Assembly: GCA_963576785.1 (NCBI GenBank)
Contig: OY756140.1
Coordinates: 1,364,001 to 1,428,000 of the forward strand
DNA: 64,000 nt
Direction: 5' to 3'
Origin: Chlorophyllum brunneum
Taxonomy: Eukaryota; Basidiomycota; Agaricomycetes; Agaricales; Agaricaceae
This document shows positions 45,575 through 57,847 of the stretch, piece after piece. The notes beneath the pieces are model-generated. The model was not told where the DNA came from, ran no database searches, and saw nothing but the letters and a program-made list of their open reading frames with translations. Position numbers and translations under genes: made by a program. Numbering within the stretch: position 1 is the first letter of the stretch; the number at the start of each line of letters is the position of its first letter.

Positions 45575-47064
45575 ATGTTAAACCGACTTTCGCTTCACCG
45601 ACCATACACCAGGGCTTCCCAACTATTTTCCTACCTTTATCCCAGACTATCATCCACTAGCTCTGCCATGTCTTTCCCTGATACTGTCGAGGCTATTACT
45701 ATCCCACATGTGCGTCGCTCAGCCAGCCTGTTTGTCAGTGTGACCATTGATGCCGGCATACCGATACTAGACTGGTGGCATTGAGGTAATTGAGAAGACG
45801 AAGCGCTCCTTCCCGAAGGTTGAACCTGGACATGTTGTTATCAAGGTTTGTGATAAGATGGCAGTGCTCGATAAGGAGCATCCCCTCCCCGAGACTGATT
45901 TTTTTCTATTTAGGTCGAATACGGTGGTGTCAATTTCATCGACACATACTTCCGGTATGCATATGCTCATTCTTGCGGTAGACCCCGTCCTTACTGAGCA
46001 CTGAGTGCTGATCTGAGTCTACCACAGATCTGGCTTGTACCCGTTGAAAGAATTCCCAGCTATCATCGGCAAAGAGACTGCTGGGACCATAGTAGCATTG
46101 CCCACTGACCCTGCTGTTCTGAACGATGAGATTTACAAGAAAAACGACTTTACTGTGGGTAGGAAGGTTGCAGCGGTCTGTTTCTCTGATGCCATCCACT
46201 GGAGCTGCACTAATGTCTACTTTAGGATTTCAATGGCAGCCATGCGACCTATATTTCTGTTCCGTGGAAGTTTGTGTACCCCATCCCGGACAATGTCTCC
46301 ACTCGCAACGCTGCTGCTGCTATGCTACAGGGGTTGACGGCCGTATCCTTCTTCGAAGAGGCTTACAAGGTCAAGAAGGGCGACACCATTCTCATCCACA
46401 CAGTTGCGGGTGGTCTCGGCCTACTGTTCGCTCAGCTAGGTAGACGCATTGGTGCTACGGTAATAGGGACAACCTCAACGCTGGAGAAGGCCGAGTTCGC
46501 TAAAGCCCACGGCGCAGACCATGTCATCATCTACACCAAAGAGAATACTGTAAAGAGGGTTCTAGAGTTGACGAACGGTGAGGGAGTGGATGCCATCTTC
46601 GACGGTGTTGGGAAGACGACGTATGTACCCTCGAAGCAGTCGAGCCTGGTTCTTGCGGTTTATCAAAGTCCCTATGAACAGGTTTGACAGTAACTTCGAA
46701 ATGATAAAGCGCAAGGGCACAATCGTTTCCGTTGGGAACGCGTCGGGTGCAGTGGAGCCCTTCTCCTTGCTTCGGCTCGTTGAGAAGAACGTCAAGCTAC
46801 TACGCCCTACGTCAGTCCCAATCCCATATTCCTCGTGATCGCCCACTCACCTTCGGTTCATTTGTTAGAATGTCCAACTACGTATATACCCCTGAAGAGG
46901 CATATTATTATGGTCAAGAAGTTTGGAAAATGGTGGGAGACGAATCTCTGAAAATCAACATCTTCAAAGAGTATCCTTTCACGGCGGAGGGGGTGAAGCA
47001 GGCGCAATCGGATCTGGTGGGAGGCAAGACAGTGGGCAAGTTGCTGATCAGGATCGCTGACTAA
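45575..47064 (+). CDS. zeta-crystallin-type quinone oxidoreductase
   Basis: Model: join(45575..45709,45771..45845,45914..45954,46028..46175,46226..46620,46682..46810,46869..47064), 372 aa. MDR-superfamily pattern: GGIEVIEKTKRSFP, VEYGGVNFIDTYFRSGLYPL, KEFPAIIGKETAGTIV, the NADPH-binding AVSFFEEAYKVKKGDTILIH with AGGLGLLFAQLG, then GVDAIFDGVGKTTF and GTIVSVGNASGAVEPF. It matches yeast Zta1, which reduces quinones by one-electron transfer using NADPH. The N-terminal 30 residues (LNRLSLHRPYTRASQ...) are Arg-rich and may direct a longer form to mitochondria; a second ATG at residue 32 (MSFPDTVEA) would give a cytosolic form. Confidence 0.93.
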
Positions 47065-47501
47065 AGAGCTCGAAAAAAGGCTGGATCTGATATGTAGCTG
47101 GGGATGAACTGCAGATGTAACTTGTTACTACTCGAATTTGTCAGGATTGCTCGATATATTACGTAAGAGCATTGGTGAATCTTCACACCAGCTCGCATTC
47201 GTCTTGGCCAATATCCCCAACCTTCAACCACCTTCAACCCTCACCGATCCAACAGCCACCTCGTCCCAGGTTGCAATACACACGAGGCTCGAGGCACCAA
47301 AGAGGCTATCACTCGCCGCAGGAGGCCAATCATTGTCAGGCCGGGGTGATATCACGATAACCTGCTGAACTCAAGTATCCGTCCGCTTCAATATCGAGAT
47401 CCTTCGTTCATCTTTCCTATTATCTGTATGTATTAGAATATCATCTTATGATTTGGAATGACCGGATGTCTTTGATATGTAGCTGTTCAATACGGATTTA
47501 C
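47065..47501. other. intergenic / leader of the deubiquitinase gene
   Basis: About 440 bp with CT-rich sequence. The frame of the next gene is open from 47448, so a slightly longer N-terminus cannot be excluded. Confidence 0.5.
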
Positions 47502-50500
47502 ATGGAGAATAAAGAGAGCCCCAGACCGCGCCGACCTCTCCCAGTGCCTGGGGCTAGCAGGTCGTCACCAGCACAGAGGCCCAATACGCCAATGGACGAA
47601 CCTATTCCCCCGAGTTCATTCTATTCCTCCAGTACCCAGGGGTCTCAACCTCTCCCGAGTCGTCCTACGAATGTGGGATCCAGTAGTACTGTCACTCACT
47701 TCAAGCCTCCTGACCAATACTCAAAGGAATATCGTGAACCGGAACTCGTCACAACGCAAGATAATGATGGTAACTTAATTCCACCATTAACGGAACCCAC
47801 GAACACAGGCGGAGGCTGGACCACAGACGAGTGGAGTCGGGATTTCGACATCAGTGCATGGGACAATGGAGGCGCGTCTTCAGGTTGGGATAGCAACCTC
47901 GGTGGAGGTTACTACCCAAAAGGCACAGTCGACGTTCCTATAAACGGGCGGTCAGAGTATGAGGAGAACAATTGGTGGGATGCTGATGTTCGCGCAGCCA
48001 ACAAGCGGCCGGGGGCTGGTATACTACCTCCTGTACTGTTGGAAGAAATGCACGACTCGGACCACTCCCTTTTCTCTATCAGCGTCACCAATCCAGATAT
48101 CCATCCTCCGCGACCATCAGCAGAAAATACAAACACCCCAAGCCCGACACCCTCCGTGACCTCTAGTGCAGCACTTTACACCGTACCACCAACTCAAGAT
48201 GAAGTTAGAACTTCTGTTCCACATCCCAATGCTTATTTTTGCCCCGGAGAAAATGGCTGGGTCATTCTCAGCTGGAAATCATCCTCGATCACCCCACCTC
48301 TCGCGCGGTCTTTCGAAAATTCTCACCATCCTCCATTACCAGATCAAGCGCGTCGGAAGCAGGCGGTTTCCTGCACTGGAGACGAAGGAGGACACAACAA
48401 AACACATCATTTTCATAGGTACTCCAAGGCAATTGATGCTCTCAAGCTGACTCCGCCACTCAAAGTGGACGACTGGGAAGCGGAAGCTGCCAGGGCCAAA
48501 CGGCGATTGGGTGCTTCCGATAGTCACAAGAAGGACGCCAATCCGGAGAGCGAGGACGCTCAATTGAGGGGTGAGGAAGGAAAATTGCTTGATCTTTACG
48601 TGTGCTGCCAGTGCTCTTTCTACTGTGTTGCCTCTGGTCTCATCTCTGGTGTCATACCTCGAAAGTACCTGGACAATTTCATCAAGGACAAGAGGTCGAA
48701 TCCACCTCCTGGAAAGACCGGCGAACAAGCTGCTGTCGTCGCATTAGAGACCATAATGCTGTACGTTCCAGGGTGTGGTATTGACGGAGCATACTGAGCT
48801 CTCCTGTAGTGCTCTGGAAAACATTCTATGGAAGGGAGAGGTCAGGGCCCTGAAGGTCAACTCTGCCAGTAACACCTTCCAGTCGAAAGTCGGCTGGAAC
48901 ACCACTACGTGAGTCCTGGTCAAGACAACTACTTATTTTACGACTTTCAAGCAATCCTTAGACAACGCATCTTCCAAATTCTTGGGTTTTCGGAAGACAA
49001 TAGCGGCAATGAACTACTCCTTTCTCCTCCAAATGTTTACCCCACCCATCCTTCAGGTCGAATAGTGAGGCGCAAACTGCTTCGGGCATGGGTCGAAACT
49101 GGAGCGTGGCTTGAGCACTTCCGCCGAAGATACCGTAAGTTGAACTTCTCGGATGTTGGTTTCATCTCTTACATTGAGTCCCTTAGACCCAATGCTGAGA
49201 GATCTCAAGATGCGAGTAATCCATGTCAAGATTGATAGCGCTAGGGAAATGTACCAGATGGCCGTGGGCGCACATCCTGATCAGAGTATGTCGATTTATC
49301 GCAGAATTCGAAGAACGACCACTGAGGTTCCCGCAGTTCCCCGAAACGAACTCTCGGACCCGTTAGAGGCCGCCCTGGTACCAGTGCAAGACGCTGTGGT
49401 TGCACTAGGCTTGACCTTGAAGACATATTCACCCGGTCAGTGGGACCTCCTCGTCGCATATTGCAACTCATACAGTTCCATCAGAATTGCTCGCTTTTGC
49501 GTACTTGGCTCAGTGTCGCTGTGACCCCGCCAACACGGTTTGTCACTTTACTCACCTCACCAATATCGTACGAGCCATTGAAGCAAGCGGAGAACCGTCT
49601 CCGCTGCTGCAAGACATTCTGATTTCAGAAAGCACACGCGAACGATTTGCAACGGAAGACCTAGATAATGCTGCCTCTGTTCTCGGTTTCGGCGTGAACA
49701 GCGATTTAGGCGTTGAGCTTGATGCAGATGTCGAGGACGGCTTCATTGAGAATGCATGGAAGGAGGCCCTCAAAAAATCGTGGAAAGACTTTGAAAACGG
49801 TGGCGACCTCCAACGAAAAGCGAATGAAGCGTTACGTATAATTGCTGAAGCGCAGGGCAGGCACAAGTTACGACAAGTCTGGCAGGCTAAGAAGCATAGC
49901 TTGATGAGCCCTGACCGGGCGTACAAAGTTTTGGAGATTCCGGAGAACGTTGATGACAACATGTTGATCACCGTCTTCACCATGCGGGTACGTGGCAGTT
50001 ATATATATATATATCCTATCGCCAAAATGACCGCAATCTCGGCTCATAGATTGAGGAGCGACCAGCTCAGATTGATACCATGCGCGAGGCTCTAAATGTG
50101 ATCGCCGAGATCAGGGACAGTGAACGTCTACGACAATTTCTATCATCTGGTCAAGATCGTGAGTTGGCCCTAAATATTGAAATAATTTGTATAACCTTGG
50201 GGATGGCTAGCTGGAGATGTCAAGGCCGAAGTCAGTCCCGATTTTCCAAGAGGTCTTAATCAACTCGGAAATACATGTTACCTTAATTCACTACTCCAAG
50301 TACGTGTCTAGCAAGCTTGCTTATTGTAGGTAGATGACGATGCTTGCTAGTACTTCTACACAATCAAGGAGTTGCGGGAGACAGTGCTGTCAACAACGAA
50401 GCTCGACATACCACTAGAAGAAGAGAAGTTCACGGACGATGATCTCAAAAAGCATCGAGTCGGAGGTCGTTTAGTGACACGACGCGAGATCATTCGATCC

Positions 50501-52377
50501 AAGAAATGTATGTTGTAGTCCTTTCGATGTGATGACTCAGCCTGACATCTTATATAGTCCTCAGTCAACTTGCCGATTTGTTCTCCAACCTCGAGTATTG
50601 CAAAGCAGCGGCCGTTACTCCTACGATAGAGCTGGCTAAGCTGGCATTAGTCACATCCAGAGACGAAGAGGATGATGAACTTGAGAAAGGCGGGACTGAT
50701 TCCTCTAATGATACTGACGCAACCTTGGTTGACGATGGGGTAACTCGACCTTCCTTGACAGGCCCATCATATGAGGCTCCTCCGCAATCACCGAATTCCG
50801 TACTTGGAAAGCGGGCGCGCGATGAGAAAAAGTCAAGCGACATGGAGGTTGACAGCCCTATGTGTGAAAGCCCGAAGGATAAGGAAGGGTTTGTCTTCGT
50901 GACATCTCCACCAACGTCCCGAAAGTCACCTGAGGAATCAACCCCGGAACCTTCATATTCCAAGCGCCAAGATGAATATGAGGACATTGAGATGCGAAAT
51001 GTTACCCCTTCGCAGAAGCCGCCGCCGTTGCCTCCTCGAAGGAAGCCGGAACCATCATCTTCGGACATGATGTTTGGCAAGTAGTCATATTCGTATTGCG
51101 TGCGTGTGTGTGAGCTTCTAACCATGCCACAACAGGAAAACAGCATGATGTTGCGGAGTGTATGGACAACTGCATGTTCCAAATTGAAACCGCACTTCTG
51201 AAATTCAGTAGCAACGGAGAGGCGGAGGGGAAGGGCTCAGAGAAAGCCAGTGTCGTCAAGAGGTATGCATCACTCGGCACTTCTCCCCGACTATTGATAC
51301 CGAAACAACGACAGGCTGTTTTTTGGAAATATCAAACAACGACTTACGGGAATTGCAGACGCTCGGCAATCCCGTGCTTCAGTGCATGATAAAACCGATC
51401 TGTTTTCTCATCTTCCTGTGAATGTAGCTGAGGATGGCATCGACATTTATGACGGACTGAGCGGATACTTCGACGATGTCGTGGAGTTCCAGGGTAGGAA
51501 GGCACGAATGGAGATGTCGCTTGTCGAGCTTCCGCCCATACTCCAAATTCAGCTACAGGTGGGCCAAACCGCAAATCTAGTTAAAGCGTTGCGCTGAACG
51601 TTCACTCTAGCGCGTTCAGTTCAACCGGGAAACACTGCAACCGTATAAGTCCCAAGCATATGTGAAGTTTTGGGAAACGATTTTCTTGGACCGGTTCATG
51701 GATGATGTTGAACCCCAGAAGAAAGTCAAATCTAAGGCGTTGCAGTCGGAATTGAATGTGTGTAGAGAGCGGTTGAGGATTTTATCTGAGGGAAAAGTAG
51801 TATATTTTTTAATTCACGTTACTCTCTACTGACTGGACCCTGATCAGAATTCGCCCTTTGCGACCTCAATCGAACAAAGCATCAGCTTCCTTTCCAGTCT
51901 AGAGAACAGCTCAGAGATCGGTGTTGATGATGATCTCCTCTTTCATCTAAATCAGGAGCAGGCCCATGTATCAGAGGAGATAGAGCTACTGCGCCAACAG
52001 GCCAAGGTTCTAAAAGACGAGCTGGAGGACCTCTGGGGCACATCAAAGAAGGTGGAGTATGAACTAACATCTGTGTTCATCCATCGTGGTTCTTCCCCAT
52101 CCTGGGGCCATTATTTCTTCTACTCCAGACATCTACCCGATGCACCTGATTCATGGTTCAAATACAACGATTCTGATGTTAGCCTGGTTTCCAAAGACGA
52201 AGTTCTCGCTGATACCACGGGCTCGACAGCAAATCCGTATCTGGTACGCTTCAACATCCAAAATACCATTATGAAGCTAACCGACCGGAGTACTTTTAGC
52301 TTGTTTTTTCCCTGAAAGGATCTAATGTTGTAGACACCGTGAAGCGATTCAGACCTGACTTAGAGGGTAACCAATAG
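47502..52377 (+). CDS. UBP2: Ubp2-type ubiquitin-specific protease
   Basis: Model: join(47502..48760,48810..48908,48962..49134,49187..49285,49337..49435,49485..49987,50050..50158,50211..50299,50351..50507,50558..51076,51136..51262,51315..51558,51611..51796,51848..52243,52300..52377), 1,378 aa. A disordered Pro/Ser-rich N-terminus and a middle region with RPT-type repeats (FATEDLDNAASVLGFGV; SPDRAYKVLEIPENVDDNML) precede the USP domain. The Cys box is FPRGLNQLGNTCYLNSLLQ, then MFGKQHDVAECMDNCMFQIE, and the His box is SPSWGHYFFYSRHLPD. It ends SNVVDTVKRFRPDLEGNQ. Yeast Ubp2 removes K63-linked chains with Rsp5/Rup1. Intron 10 is written with a GC donor at 51077; a GT donor at 51081 adds one residue and remains in frame, so that site is ambiguous. 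An (AT)7 run sits in intron 6 (50001-50014). Confidence 0.94.
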
Positions 52378-52561
52378 ACTTTTTTGAATACCACATGCAT
52401 CGTAACATTGACCTCAAGCATCCTGCATTGATACTGTACATATCCACGCATTGCATTAATGGACTTTGGTTCCCAATCCGCCTTATAAAAATCTGGGGGA
52501 CGGTTATGTCAAGGTTGGGTAACGGAATGGTAAGACAAGTGTAGCACCTGTAAGTCGACCA

Positions 52562-52894
52562 CTAGCCTGAGGGCTGCTTATCTTCCACACCCTTGTCCGA
52601 CGTATCAGCTTCCGGAGGTTGCGCATTCACTGGTTCCCTTTCAAGGGCCGTTAGCAACAGATCCAGGTTTCCAATTATTCCGTCCAATCGTTCCTCAACA
52701 CCCTTTGCTACACCGTCTGCTGCAGTGAGCCTGTTCAACAACTCTGCTACCTGCAAGTCATCCTCAGGTGGATCGTCTCGACACTGGGTGAGGAGAGTAG
52801 CGAGTGCCGTCATATCCGATTCCAGATCGGTGGGCTGAGTGTTGAAATCTGAGGCTGACTTGGGTTCATCCTGAGTGCTCTTGTCGGGAGCCAT
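52562..52894 (-). CDS. small acidic coiled-coil protein, unknown
   Basis: A single-exon ORF of 110 aa. A polar N-terminus is followed by LESDMTALATLLTQCRDD and LQVAELLNRLTAADGVAKGV, then RLDGIIGNLDLLLTALE. The regular leucine spacing suggests two or three helices forming a coiled coil or small bundle. The tail is disordered. No family recognised. It is divergent from THOC1 with only 74 bp between starts, which supports a real promoter and gene; a role in RNA biology would be speculation. Confidence 0.6.
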   Translation of the reverse strand: MAPDKSTQDEPKSASDFNTQPTDLESDMTALATLLTQCRDDPPEDDLQVAELLNRLTAADGVAKGVEERLDGIIGNLDLLLTALEREPVNAQPPEADTSDKGVEDKQPSG

Positions 52895-52968
52895 TTGTGT
52901 TCTCCAGGGCTGGGATCCGTGACATCACATCACAAGAGACACTGGCGCAAACTCCGACGCAGCCTTCC
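52895..52968. promoter_or_regulatory. 74-bp bidirectional promoter (small acidic protein / THOC1)
   Basis: Only 74 bp separates the divergent start codons, and no TATA motif is visible. Shared control is implied by the spacing alone. Confidence 0.4.
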
Positions 52969-55486
52969 ATGGTCTCCCTCCAACCAATCCTCGATTCCCT
53001 TCTCTCCTCCCTGCCAGATCTTCCAATATCCAAAGAACAGCTTGATTCACTGGTGAAGGGGACTATCAATGAATACAGCGGAAAATCTTCGCCAGAGAAT
53101 AGGAAGAGTCAGTGGGAGTATTTGCTGAAGAATGAAGCATTCAAACTAGCGGTGTGTGTGTGTTCTTGATTACTGCTATTTTCAACCTTAAACTCTCGAA
53201 GATGACTGAGGGAGAGGCTTTGAAGAAGGAGGATGCAAGTTACTATGATCAACTAAAAGTCAGGCTGGACCTCGTCTTAACCTTCACTGAGCAAGGTGAC
53301 TACAGTCGTTGTACACAAACGCGCTCCTCGTTAACGTTAGTTTCAGACGCTTGCGAGCAAACTTTTCCATTTATCGTGCTACAAGACCTTCTGGAGACAC
53401 AGACCATCAACTCATGCTCACATATTTTCTCCTGGATTGAATCTCGCTCTTCGAGGCTCACTGAGGGTATGGTGCCTCAAAAGGGCAAAGCTCTCATTCT
53501 CCTTCGGACACTCAATGACCTACTACGCCGCCTATCGAAGTCCGGATCCACAACCGTCTTCTGTGGTCGTATCCTCACGTTCTTAAGCGGTGTCTTCCCT
53601 TTGGGTGAACGGAGTGGTGTCAACCTGCGGGGTGAATATGGTCCAACCTGGGAGGATGTATGGTATCCAAAACAGGGGGAAGACAGGGACTTTGAAATGG
53701 CGGATAGTCAGGGAGAGCCCTCGCAGCCGAATGAAGTCCCCCAGGACAATGCAATGCAAGCTGAGTCCAACAGGGACGTGAAAAAGTCACCAATGGCGCA
53801 GTCCCAGGTAGACAAGAAAGAAGGCTAGTAATCAGATTCATCCACTCTCTTGATGGCGCTACTGACTCCTCCTTTAGATTTCTACAACACATTCTGGCAT
53901 CTCCAACTCCCGTTTTCTAAACCCCCTATATTCGCCAATAAAGAAAGCTTTCCTGAATTCAAGGAGGCCGTCAATAAAGTTTTACCTGTCATCAAAGAGG
54001 CCACAGCAAAGGAGCGGGCTATGATGGGAAGTCGAGTTGGGGCTGGGATCAGTTTGAACAAGAGAAAACGAGATCCCGACAGCGAGGAATCGAATATCAA
54101 TGAATATTTCTTTGCCAAGTTTCTGACTTCTCCCGACTTACTGGACCTGGAGGTACTTATCTTCACTTGGATTTACTCTGCTCGGTTCACGAACATCTAG
54201 TCAGGTTGCGGACACACATTTCCGTCGTCAATTCCTCTTCCAGCTAGTCATATTATTACACCATCTACTTACCTTCACCAAAACTGTCAAGTCTGCGTGG
54301 GCTACCCAACGAAATAGGTCACTGCAAATGGATTTCACGTTGGAGCTAGAAGATGCACAATGGGTGGGGGAAACTCTTAACAAAGCGATGGAAGAGCTCA
54401 AACAAACCACTCCGAATGGGCGTGCATTCGCTGAAACTATTCAAACCATTCTGGAGCGCGAAAAGAATTGGGTCAAGTGGAAGAATGAGCTTTGTGCGCC
54501 GTTTGACAGGGAGACCTGGTGTACAACAATTGGGGCAGAGAAAATAGGGTTGTTTGAGGCAACAAAAGAGCTGCGCGAGAGGATGGGGTTGCCCAGAGAA
54601 GATTGGCCACACACGTTGGGATCAGAACCGTTGACCGAAATTTGGCAAATGGGTTACCGGGACCTTTACGACTTAGAAAATCCTTTCCAGTTGGGTATTG
54701 ATTCCATCAAATCCTACTCTTATTCACTTTTATCCCCCTCTACCCCCAGGGCCGGTGATGTTAAGGACTTTGTCAAGAAAATAAGACTAGAGGATAACCG
54801 CATTGAGATGCGCAAGAAAGCTCTAGCTCGGATCGCAGAACGCCAAGCGCAGAGTGCCGGGGCTCGGGATTCCAACACTGAGACAGCGATGAATGTCGAC
54901 GCTCCGGCTACAACCCCGACAACAACATCACCCTCTTCTAACCCTGCACAAAGTGTTACAACAGCTTCTCCGCTTCACCCTTCTTTACCCCCACGTCCCA
55001 CGACCCAGTCACAATCTGCACCAAGTACACCTGCACCAACAACTGCATCGAGCCCTGCACCGCCAACGCCTGCTCAAGCACCACCTGCCGATAAACCAGA
55101 GCTTGTAGACTCACACATTGCGAAATTTGACGAAGTAAGATTCCTTCCTCATGTTCAGCGAACAAGCCCTAATTGTAACCCAGAATAAACAACGGTGGGC
55201 TTGGCTGGCACTGCGGACGGCCCGTGATCAGCATCTGCAGCACTTTGGAAAAATAGGGACGGGTGACGTGGAGCTTCTCATACAGGAAATCGAGAAAGAG
55301 AAACAGGAGCGTGTGGCGGAACGAGAGAAGATGCCAAAGGCGGAAGAGACAGCCAGCACAGTCGATGAGGCAAATTTTAAAACCCCTGTCCCTGAGTCAC
55401 TAGTACAGACAGAGTCCCAGTCATCGGCGATAGTAAGTACTATGCAGAAGCCGGGAGCAGATGTAAGCATGGAGGGGTACTCGTGA
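52969..55486 (+). CDS. THO complex subunit 1 (Hpr1/THOC1)
   Basis: Model: join(52969..53151,53202..53295,53347..53823,53878..54152,54205..55134,55184..55486), 753 aa. THOC1 hallmarks: [148 protein letters not shown], and [22 protein letters not shown] couples transcription to mRNP packaging and export in the nucleus. Intron 3 (53824-53877) has a GC donor (AAG|GCTAGT). Intron 1 begins in a GT repeat (GCG|GTGTGTGTGT), so its exact donor register is ambiguous. A GTAAGT at 55433 with an acceptor before 55517 could replace the last 17 residues by a three-residue end (Ile-Leu-Ala). Confidence 0.93.
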
Positions 55487-55727
55487 AAGTGCATCGCCGT
55501 TGTTCTTTGTATTCTAGATCTTAGCCTAGTGGGTTTGATGGCTTCTCGGGTGTATCACAAGTATGTCAAACACGATTATCGTCGTATTTCATGGCGACCG
55601 ATTGTACGCGTATTTTCTTGGGAATGAGGGCTGGAAATTGCTGCAATTCGCGTGATCGTAATGATGTATGCTATAGATGTGATCTGATAAACCCTCGTCT
55701 CTTTTCGACCTCTCGTCCTTCGCCAGT

Positions 55728-57218
55728 ATGTCCTCCCAACCAACTCTCAAAGTATGTCAACGCTGCTTGCAATCGGACTTTTCCTGAAAAATCCCACAGA
55801 AGGTACTCGTGACTGGCGGCGCTGGTTACATAGGCATGTCCATTCCTTCAAGCCAATCCCACTGCCAGCTCAGCCATGTCCAGGGTCCCATGTCATCTAC
55901 ACTCTCCAGAAGACCAGGCGCTATAAGGTCATCTCAATAGACAATTATCACAACTCGCAACCTGCCGCCCTCAGTCGCGTCTCCCAGCTTTCAGAAGATG
56001 AACTTCCAGAAAATCCAGCAGCTCTCGAGCGGGAAACGACAGAGATCGAATCTCACAGTTGTGATCTCGCGAAACCGGAACAAATCAGAGCCGTCTTCGA
56101 GAAGTATGGAAAAGGTGGTATCTGGGGTGTGGTGCACATCGCGGTGAGCTCCAGTCATCATATTGGCCATCTCGGCCACCTGAGCACTCGTACAGGCCTA
56201 TAAAGCCGTTGGTGAATCAACTGAAATACCCTTGACGTACTATGCCAACAATGTCTCTGCGTCGATATCACTCCTGCAGATCATGGGAGAATATGACTGC
56301 AGAAGGATCGTGTATTCTTCGTCGGCCACTGTATATGGTACACCGCCGGTCATCCCTATCCCGGAAACGACACGCCTACAGGCCGACAGCCCATATGGAA
56401 AGACAAAGGTGATGGTTGAGACCATCATAGAGGACTTATGCCAGTGTAAGTCTGATGTACTGGACAAGAGTTTGCCGTCCTGACGTCCCGGCAGCGGACC
56501 CGGGATGGAGAGCGATCTCCCTACGTTACTTCAAGTGAGACATACAACACCTGCCCAAGAAGGTTTCTGATCCTGTTCTAGTCCTGCAGGTGCCCACCCT
56601 TCGGGTCTGATCGGCGAGGATCCCCGCGGGCGGCCCGGAAATCTACTTCCTCTGCTTGCCCAAATGGCTGTCGGACGGGTTAAAGACCCGATTTTGAAGG
56701 TGTTCGGAAATGACTACCCCACAACGTGTGTTACATGTATTCGCCCTCTCCGCTCGACTCACAACGCATATAGTGATGGCACTTGCGTACGCGATTACCT
56801 GCATGTCCTGGACCTCGCAGCTGGCCATGGTTTGGCTCTAGATGCTTTGACAGATAACTCGAAAATCTTCAGGGGAAAGGAGGAAGGATTCCACAAAGCG
56901 TACAACCTCGGAAAAGGCAAGGGCATGAGCGTTCTTCAAATAGTTGAAGCGATGCGTAACGCTACCGGGTTCGACTATAAGTATGAGATTATTGGCAGGC
57001 GGTGAGCACCCAAGCTTTGATCGTAGTTAAATAAGGCCTTCGTCAACTTTATCTGATTAACATGATCTGTCAGGCGTGGCGACGTTCCGGATCTGACAGC
57101 CGATCCTGCGTTGGCGGAGAAGGAGCTTGGCTTCAAGGCTCCTCAAGATCTTGAAACCATGTGTCGGGATCTCTGGAATTGGCAAAGCAAGAACCCCCTT
57201 GGATACGGGGAGCAGTGA
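55728..57218 (+). CDS. UDP-glucose 4-epimerase
   Basis: Model: join(55728..55751,55800..55833,55884..56143,56196..56445,56495..56534,56582..56725,56774..57001,57074..57218), 374 aa. SDR signature: [19 protein letters not shown] (NAD-binding), [40 protein letters not shown], and the active-site [11 protein letters not shown] (YxxxK). [18 protein letters not shown], then [15 protein letters not shown] and [19 protein letters not shown] complete it. It lacks the mutarotase domain of yeast Gal10. It interconverts UDP-glucose and UDP-galactose in the Leloir pathway. The second intron (55834-55883) has a GC donor (TAG|GCATGT), needed to reconstitute GYIGSH. Exons 1, 2 and 5 are 24, 34 and 40 bp. 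Confidence 0.96.
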
Positions 57219-57847
57219 GGTTGAATCGTTTTTAGTTCCCTAGTGTTATTCGTTGGCCCTGAATATATCCGTCTAAATTGATAGCGGCTTTAATCCCTTG
57301 TCGTTCCTCGTCCAGAAGTATGACTGCCGTCTCCCAATGGCGTATTTCGAAAGGCCCAGCCCACGGACCCTGTCATATACTGGCAAACACCGAGGCTTTC
57401 CTTCGTTTGATGATTTGGATGATGACAATGCTGGCTCTTCTCTTCTATATATGTGCCTTGAAACAGGTATGTTTGGCGTTCAGCTGTTCGCCGTTGGCCA
57501 GCGCTCAGCCTCACAGGATGGATAAACCAAAGACCCCAAACTTCTCTCAGGCTGAACTCGTGACTGAATAGGATACGCATTACCTATCCACCTCTCTAGA
57601 TTTCGGCGACGGTGATTTGTCAATCCTTTTATTCCGGGGCAGACATTTTCTGCCAAATGGCATTGTCTTTGTTCCAGCCTCTAATTCGGGCACGATTTAT
57701 CACCACCAAACCACGATTCCTGATAGCGAAGCATTGCTATGTACCGATCTGATAAAAATTGCTCACGCAGGTAGTCGGATTCCTCAATAGATCCATGTCT
57801 TATATACGGGAAAGGCTGTGCTTACATGCTCCCTAACACTTTGACCT
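57219..57847. other. intergenic, promoter of the MFS transporter
   Basis: About 630 bp; overlapping short ORFs (57278-57580) on both strands lack motifs and splice support. Confidence 0.55.

Noticed and set aside
50565..51182. 205-codon minus-strand ORF rich in Ser
   Set aside because: It is the antisense shadow of the acidic/Pro-rich linker of the Ubp2-type gene; the sense frame carries the conserved family sequence.
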